The notes under the pieces were generated by a model. The model worked only from the letters and a program-made list of their open reading frames with translations, had not been told where the DNA came from and did no database searches. A stretch of DNA of 64,000 bases from DASUDX01 sp036275365. GTDB lineage: Bacteria > Pseudomonadota > Gammaproteobacteria > Nevskiales > Nevskiaceae. A program made the translations under genes and the position numbers. The stretch covers positions 1-64,000 of the forward strand of contig DASUDX010000136.1 of assembly GCA_036275365.1 (NCBI GenBank), given 5' to 3'. The stretch's first letter is position 1; every line of letters begins with the position of its first letter. This document shows positions 59,558-64,000 of the stretch, one piece after another.

Positions 59558-61380
59558 CGCCGCTGGCCGGCCGGCGCATCCTGCTGACCCGGCCCGAGGC
59601 CCGCGCGGCCGGGCTGATCGAGCGCCTGCGCGCCGCCGGTGCCGAGCCGGCCAGCCTGCCGCTGCTCGCGCTGGATCCGCTGCCGCTGGAGCCGGCGGTC
59701 CTCGAGCAGGCCCGCACCGCGGCCTACTGGATCTTCACCAGCCTCACCGCGGTGGAGCAGGCGCTGGCGCGCATCGAGCGGCCCTGGCCGTCCTGCCTCG
59801 CGGTCGGTCCGGCCACGGCGGCGGCCCTGCGCGCGGCCGGGCTGACCGTCGCCGCCGCCGATCAGGGCGCCGGCAGCGAGGCGCTGCTGGCCTTGCCGCC
59901 GCTGACCGCGCCGCAGGGCCTGCGCCTGGCGCTGATCACCGGCGAGGGCGGGCGCGGGCTGATCGAGACCGAGCTCGCCGCCCGCGGTGCCGAGCTGCAG
60001 CGGCTGGCGCTCTATCGGCGGCGGCCGCTGAGCCACGGCGAGGACCGCCTGGCCAGCGAGCTGGCGCTGGCCGAGGCGGTGGTGATCAGCAGCGGGGAGG
60101 GGCTGGAGCAGCTGTGGAGCCAGACCCCGCCGGCCTGGCGCGAGGAGCTCTGCCGTCTGCCGCTGGTTGCCCCCGCCGGGCGTGTGGTAGAACGCGCCCT
60201 CGCGCTGGGATTTGCCCAGGTCCAGCCGGTCGACTCCCCGGGCGACGAGCCCACGCTCGCCGCACTCCGCGCGCTGTTCACCACTCCCCAGGCTGCGATG
60301 AGCGAACCTGCTGCCCCGTCCGTCACCGAGGCGCCGTCCCCGGCCCCGGCGATTCCCGCCCCGCCGGGGGCGCCGACCCGCCGCCGCGGTCTGCTCGCAC
60401 TGCTGCTCCTGCTCGGCGCGGGCGGGCTGCTCGCCCTCGGCTGGGGGCTTTATCAGGCCCAGGGCCGCATCGAAGACCAGCAGCAGGCGCTGCGCCGGCT
60501 GCAGCAGAGCCTGGAGACGGTGGCCGCCGAATCCGCCCGCACCACCACCCTGCAGGCCGATCTGTCACGGGTCTCGCAGCGCAATGGCACCGATATCGCG
60601 AGCCTGCTCGGCCGGTTCGATGCCACCGAGCAGCTGATGGGCCGCATCAACGAGGAGCTGGCCGGCGGGCGTACCCGCTTCCAGCTGGCGGCGGTCGAGC
60701 ACCTGCTGATCCTCGCCAACGATCGCCTGCAGCTGGAAGGCGACGCCGGCGCCGCCCTGCGCGCCCTCGAGCGCGCGGACGAGCGGCTGGCGGCGCTGGA
60801 TGACCCCCGTCTGTTCGCGGTGCGCCAGGCGCTCTCGGCGGAGCGCGCGGCGCTGATGGCGCTGCCGCGGCTGGACCGCACCGCCACCGCCCTGGTGCTG
60901 GACAGCCTGATCGAGCGCGCCCCGCGCCTGCCGCTGCGGATGAGCCGGCCAGCCACGCCGTCGAGCGCCGCCGGGTCGGCCGCCGAGCCGCCGCCGGCCG
61001 CGGATCGCCCCTGGTGGTCGCGCGGTCTGTCCCAGCTCGCCGAGGCCCTGCGCAGCGTCTTCGTGCTGCGCCGGGACGAGAGTGCCGCCAGCCAGCGCCT
61101 GCTGCCCCCGGAGCAGGAGGCGCTGGTGGTGCAGCTGCTGCAGCTGCGGCTGGAAGGCGCCCGCGTGGCCTTCCTGCAGCGCGACGAGGTGGCTTTCCGC
61201 GCCCAGCTGCGCGCGGCCCTGCAGAGCCTCGATGAACAGTTCCGCCCGGACGATCCCGGCGTGCTGGCGCTGCGCGCCGAGCTCGAGCGCCTGCTGCCGC
61301 TGGTGCTGGCGCCCCCGCTGCCCGATATCAGCAACAGCCTGAGCCTGCTGCGCGCCGGGCTGGAGCCGGCTCCGCGATGA
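59554..61380 (+). CDS. hemDX: Fused uroporphyrinogen-III synthase HemD / membrane protein HemX
   Basis: One uninterrupted 608-residue frame holds both activities. Residues 1 to about 245 are HemD (RRILLTRPEARAAGLIERL, YWIFTSLTAVEQAL, LALITGEGGRGLIETEL), which closes the tetrapyrrole ring. From about 249 (MSEPAAPSVTEA, an internal ATG at 60298) a Pro-rich linker, one membrane helix (about 275-295), a coiled coil and the HemX (DUF513) domain follow. Fusion of hemD and hemX is known in some gammaproteobacteria. Internal initiation at 60298 cannot be ruled out. The start overlaps hemC by 4 bases and hemY begins in the last codon. Confidence 0.92.
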   Translation: MTPLAGRRILLTRPEARAAGLIERLRAAGAEPASLPLLALDPLPLEPAVLEQARTAAYWIFTSLTAVEQALARIERPWPSCLAVGPATAAALRAAGLTVAAADQGAGSEALLALPPLTAPQGLRLALITGEGGRGLIETELAARGAELQRLALYRRRPLSHGEDRLASELALAEAVVISSGEGLEQLWSQTPPAWREELCRLPLVAPAGRVVERALALGFAQVQPVDSPGDEPTLAALRALFTTPQAAMSEPAAPSVTEAPSPAPAIPAPPGAPTRRRGLLALLLLLGAGGLLALGWGLYQAQGRIEDQQQALRRLQQSLETVAAESARTTTLQADLSRVSQRNGTDIASLLGRFDATEQLMGRINEELAGGRTRFQLAAVEHLLILANDRLQLEGDAGAALRALERADERLAALDDPRLFAVRQALSAERAALMALPRLDRTATALVLDSLIERAPRLPLRMSRPATPSSAAGSAAEPPPAADRPWWSRGLSQLAEALRSVFVLRRDESAASQRLLPPEQEALVVQLLQLRLEGARVAFLQRDEVAFRAQLRAALQSLDEQFRPDDPGVLALRAELERLLPLVLAPPLPDISNSLSLLRAGLEPAPR

Positions 61381-62582
61381 TCCGCCTCTGGCTGCTGCTG
61401 CTCGGCGCGCTGGCCCTGGGCGCGGCCGTGGCGTTCTATCTGCGAGCCGACAGCGGCTATGTGCTGCTGCGCTATGGCGCCTGGATCGTCGAGACCTCGG
61501 TGCTGGGGCTGGCGGCCGCCCTGCTGGCCGGCGCGGCGCTGCTGGTCACCACCCTGCGTCTGCTGTGGATGGGCTGGCGGCTGCCGGCGACCGTGCAGGC
61601 GGCGCTGGAGCGGCGCAAGCGCCAGCGCGCCCGCGAGTCCTTCGAGAGCGGGCTGCGCCAGCTGCTGGAAGGCCACTGGAAGCGTGCCGAGATCGAGCTG
61701 GTGCGGCGTGCGGCCGATCACCATGCCGCCCACCTGAACTATCTGGCGGCGGCCCGGGCGGCCCAGCGGGTGGGTGCGCCGGCGCGCCGCGACCACTACC
61801 TGACCCTGGCGGCGCGCAGCGCACCGGAGAACGAGCTCGCCACCCTGCTGACCCAGGCCGAGCTGCAGCTGGAGCGCAGCGAGCACGAAAAGGTGGTGGA
61901 GACCGCCAGCCAGATCCGCAGCCGCGATCCCGAGCACAGCTACGCCATCGAGCTACTGGCGCGCGGCCTCGCCGCCCTTTCGCGCTGGGAGCCGCTGTGC
62001 CGTCTGCTCGAGCAGACTCGCCGCCACCCCGGGCTCGATGCGGCCTTGCGGGTGGCGCTGTGGCGCCAGGCGCTGGAGGCGCGCATGGCCACCGCCGTGG
62101 TCGAGGCACGGCTCGACGCGCTCAAGCAGATCTGGAGCGAGGTGCCCGAGCTGCTGCGCGAGGACGAGACCCTGGTGCGCCGCTATGTGGCGGGGCTGGT
62201 GCGGCTCAACGCCCATGCCGAGGCCAGTGCGCTGATCGTGCAGGTGCTCAAGCGCCGCTGGGACGGCGAGCTGGTCTGGCGCTTCGGCGAGCTGCATGCC
62301 AGCGACCCGCTGGGCCAGCTGGCCAGCATCGAGCAGTGGCTGACGCTTTATGGCGAGAAGCCGGAGCTGCTGGTCACCGCCGGGCGCGCCTGCCTGGCCA
62401 ACAAGCTGTGGGGCAAGGCGCGCAGCTATCTGGAGGCGGTCACCCGCGTGCAGCCGAGCGCGGCGGCCTTTCTCGAACTGGCCCGGCTCTCCGAGCAGAC
62501 CCAGAACAGCGAGGAGGCGGCGCGCTGGTACCGCCAGGGTCTGGAGCACGCCGCGCGGTCCGGCGAGGCGCTGCCGCGCTGA
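61377..62582 (+). CDS. hemY: HemY-family membrane TPR protein
   Basis: The 401-residue protein has two N-terminal membrane helices (about 3-22 and 40-62), then the HemY_N segment (RKRQRARESFESGLRQLLEG) and a long TPR-like helical domain facing the periplasm (LAARSAPENELATLLTQAEL and similar repeats). In Pseudomonas and E. coli it is encoded with hemCDX, but it is not the protoporphyrinogen oxidase also called HemY. Its exact role is unknown. The start overlaps the hemDX stop. Confidence 0.9.
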   Translation: MIRLWLLLLGALALGAAVAFYLRADSGYVLLRYGAWIVETSVLGLAAALLAGAALLVTTLRLLWMGWRLPATVQAALERRKRQRARESFESGLRQLLEGHWKRAEIELVRRAADHHAAHLNYLAAARAAQRVGAPARRDHYLTLAARSAPENELATLLTQAELQLERSEHEKVVETASQIRSRDPEHSYAIELLARGLAALSRWEPLCRLLEQTRRHPGLDAALRVALWRQALEARMATAVVEARLDALKQIWSEVPELLREDETLVRRYVAGLVRLNAHAEASALIVQVLKRRWDGELVWRFGELHASDPLGQLASIEQWLTLYGEKPELLVTAGRACLANKLWGKARSYLEAVTRVQPSAAAFLELARLSEQTQNSEEAARWYRQGLEHAARSGEALPR

Positions 62583-62597
62583 GCCCCGGCGGCGGTC

Positions 62598-63500
62598 TCA
62601 GGCCTTGAGCTGCGCCCGCATCTCGGCGAAGCGCGCCCGCTCGGCCGGATCGAGCACCGGGTAGCGCAGATCCATCCCCTGCAGGGTGCGGTGCACGATG
62701 TCGGCCACCGTGGCGCGCAGGAAGGACTTGCTGTCGGCGGGTATCGCATACCAGGGCGCCCAGGGCCGGGAGGTCTGGTTCAGCGCGGTCTCGTAGGCCT
62801 GCATATAGGCCTTCCAGTGGGCGCGCTCGCGGACATCGCCGCTTTCGAACTTCCAGTGCTTCTCCGGCTCGTCGAGGCGGGCCAGGAAGCGCTGGCGCTG
62901 CTCTTCGTAGGAGACATTGAGCCAGAACTTGAGGATCACCGTGCCATTGCGCGCGAGGTGCTTCTCCCAGTCGCGGATCGACTCGTAGCGCTGCGCCCAG
63001 AGCGTGTCCAGCGGCGTCTGATACGGCAGCTTCTGCGCCGCCAGGTGGGTCGGGTGCACGCGCACGGCCAGCACCTCCTCGTAGTGGCTGCGGTTGAACA
63101 CCCCGATGTGTCCGCGCCGCGGCAGCTGCTGGGCGGTGCGCCAGAGGAAGTCGTGGTCCAGCTCCAGCTCGGAGGGCCGCTTGAAGGCATGCACCTGGCA
63201 GCCGGAGGGGTCGACGCCGGAGAGCACGGCGCGGATGGTGCTGTCCTTGCCGGCGGCATCCATGGCCTGGAACACCAGCAGCAGGCTGTGGTTGTCGTGG
63301 GCGTAGAGGATGTGCTGGAGCTCGGCGATCGCCGCCACCAGGGTCTTGAGCCGCTGCTGGTTCTCGCTCTTGTCCGGTCCCTTCGCGGGCGGTGCGCTCG
63401 GTGCGCGGGCGAGCACGAAGCGGCCGTTGAAGGGCACCCGGTAGGGACTCTCCACCGCGGTGGCCGGGGCGATCTCGCGATCCGGCCGGCGCCGGCTCAT
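62598..63500 (-). CDS. PPK2-family polyphosphate kinase
   Basis: The 300-residue enzyme uses polyphosphate to phosphorylate nucleotides (or the reverse). It shows the PPK2 Walker A motif QAMDAAGKDSTIRAVLSG and the FNRSHYEEVLAVRVHP motif, the latter typical of the class that phosphorylates AMP and ADP. The lid region RVHPTHL and the YEEQRQRFLAR helix also fit. No signal peptide. The ATG at 63500 overlaps the NfeD stop by 4 bases, so the two are co-transcribed. Which nucleotide it prefers cannot be told from sequence. Confidence 0.92.
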   Translation of the reverse strand: MSRRRPDREIAPATAVESPYRVPFNGRFVLARAPSAPPAKGPDKSENQQRLKTLVAAIAELQHILYAHDNHSLLLVFQAMDAAGKDSTIRAVLSGVDPSGCQVHAFKRPSELELDHDFLWRTAQQLPRRGHIGVFNRSHYEEVLAVRVHPTHLAAQKLPYQTPLDTLWAQRYESIRDWEKHLARNGTVILKFWLNVSYEEQRQRFLARLDEPEKHWKFESGDVRERAHWKAYMQAYETALNQTSRPWAPWYAIPADSKSFLRATVADIVHRTLQGMDLRYPVLDPAERARFAEMRAQLKA

Positions 63501-63934
63501 GGCAGGGCTTCCACCACCAGGGTGGCGCCTTCCACCCGCACCACCCGCACCTGGGTGCCGGCCGGCGTATCCGGTCCGCTGACCCGCCATTGCGAGTCAT
63601 CCACCCGCAGCACGCCGACATTGTTCACGATCGGCTGGCCGAGGGTGAAGCTGCGGCCGACATAGCTGTCACCGCGGCGGTTGAGGGTGGGCTGGTCGCT
63701 CTGGGTCTCGCGTGGCCGCAGCCGGTGGTGGACGAAGAAGGCCACCACCGAGATCACCCCGAACAGCACCAGCTCCACCTGCCAGCCCAGCGGCAGCAGG
63801 GCCGCCAGCGCGCCGACCACCAGGGCGGAGACGCCCATCCACAGCATCACATAGCCGGCCGGCAGCAGCATCTCCAGCACCAGCAGGACGAAGCCGAGAA
63901 TCCACCAGTACCAGTACAGCCAGTCGATGATCAT
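63497..63934 (-). CDS. NfeD-family membrane protein
   Basis: The 145-residue protein has two to three membrane helices (about 5-27, 33-52 and 55-68) and a C-terminal OB-fold domain (about 85-145, NRRGDSYVGRSFTLGQPIVNN). This is the short NfeD1b type, which in bacteria partners with a stomatin/SPFH protein in membrane quality control. The gene after it in the transcript is PPK2; the gene before it, cut by the window edge, is probably the SPFH partner, ending 10 bases upstream. Confidence 0.9.
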   Translation of the reverse strand: MIIDWLYWYWWILGFVLLVLEMLLPAGYVMLWMGVSALVVGALAALLPLGWQVELVLFGVISVVAFFVHHRLRPRETQSDQPTLNRRGDSYVGRSFTLGQPIVNNVGVLRVDDSQWRVSGPDTPAGTQVRVVRVEGATLVVEALP

Positions 63935-63944
63935 GGAAGGCGCC

Positions 63945-64000
63945 TCAGCCAGCCGGACGGGTGGACTGGCCGGCGTTCTTGGCCAGCTCGACGATGCCGC
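63945..64000 (-). CDS. C-terminal fragment of a probable SPFH/stomatin protein (cut by right edge)
   Basis: Only the last 18 codons are visible, reading GIVELAKNAGQSTRPAG before TGA. This is too short for a secure identification. The NfeD gene 10 bases downstream is almost always preceded by its SPFH/band-7 partner, and the position and direction fit. The start and the rest of the gene lie to the right of the window. Confidence 0.45.
   Translation of the reverse strand, partial: GIVELAKNAGQSTRPAG

Noticed and set aside
1..64000. CRISPR arrays, tRNA or rRNA genes, insertion sequences, toxin-antitoxin or defence islands
   Set aside because: None found by reading both strands: no spaced direct repeats, no transposase or tRNA-like fold, and codon use is uniform. 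The dGTPase gene has relatives in phage defence but sits in a normal aro operon.

Overview
The window is a dense, very GC-rich stretch of ordinary chromosome. It has short intergenic gaps, many 4-base stop/start overlaps and frequent GTG or TTG starts. The gene order points to a gammaproteobacterium, most likely in or near Xanthomonadales/Lysobacterales. The supporting features are ponA divergent from pilMNOPQ next to aroK-aroB, argH-algZ-algR-hemC-hemDX-hemY, dapF-DUF484-xerC-hslVU, a TonB-dependent receptor and an S9 peptidase. The taxonomic placement is inferred. I see no tRNA, rRNA, CRISPR array, insertion sequence, prophage or clear genomic island.

Layout. 1-8061 (minus strand): a phenylalanine/tyrosine catabolic cluster reading phhA, hpd, a GAF-GGDEF diguanylate cyclase, hmgA, an unknown exported protein and a fumarylacetoacetase-family gene cut by the left edge, preceded by a FAD/NAD(P)-binding protein. 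8112-18613: proline iminopeptidase, an HDOD protein, a TonB-dependent receptor, an MltD-like lytic transglycosylase, mutM, a prolyl oligopeptidase and an OmpA-type porin. 18722-25957 (plus): trkA-trkH potassium uptake, an exported delta-60-repeat protein, homoserine kinase and an MFS transporter. 25966-30773 (minus): six closely packed genes (GFA, VOC, MgtE-like, metzincin protease, TauE/SafE, thioesterase). 30858-35748 (plus): dapF-DUF484-xerC, an Ala/Pro-rich lipoprotein, and hslV-hslU behind a heat-shock-like promoter. 35756-41119: an orphan protein, an acyl-ACP desaturase/SDR pair, folE, a solitary ParB-family protein with DnaA-box-like sites at its 3' end, a YgjP-type peptidase and a small ComEA-like protein.

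41290-51906 (minus): pilMNOPQ, then a 900-residue Ig-like lipoprotein lying between pilQ and aroK, then aroK, aroB and a dGTPase. The divergent gene is ponA (PBP1A), followed by an unknown conserved-looking gene. 55215-62582: argH divergent from the AlgZ/AlgR two-component system and the haem genes hemC, a fused hemD-hemX, and hemY. The right end (minus) has a PPK2-type polyphosphate kinase, NfeD and the tail of what is probably an SPFH/stomatin protein.

Working together: PilM-Q build the inner-membrane alignment complex and outer-membrane secretin of type IV pili, and AlgZ/AlgR controls twitching in Pseudomonas. The Phe/Tyr genes run from phenylalanine through tyrosine, 4-hydroxyphenylpyruvate and homogentisate to fumarylacetoacetate. 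I found no convincing new multi-gene system. The best leads are the Ig-like lipoprotein inside the pil-aro operon, the diguanylate cyclase inside the tyrosine pathway, a terminator-like hairpin abutting the fumarylacetoacetase start codon, heptanucleotide repeats at the hemC start, and the solitary ParB with DnaA-box-like sites.
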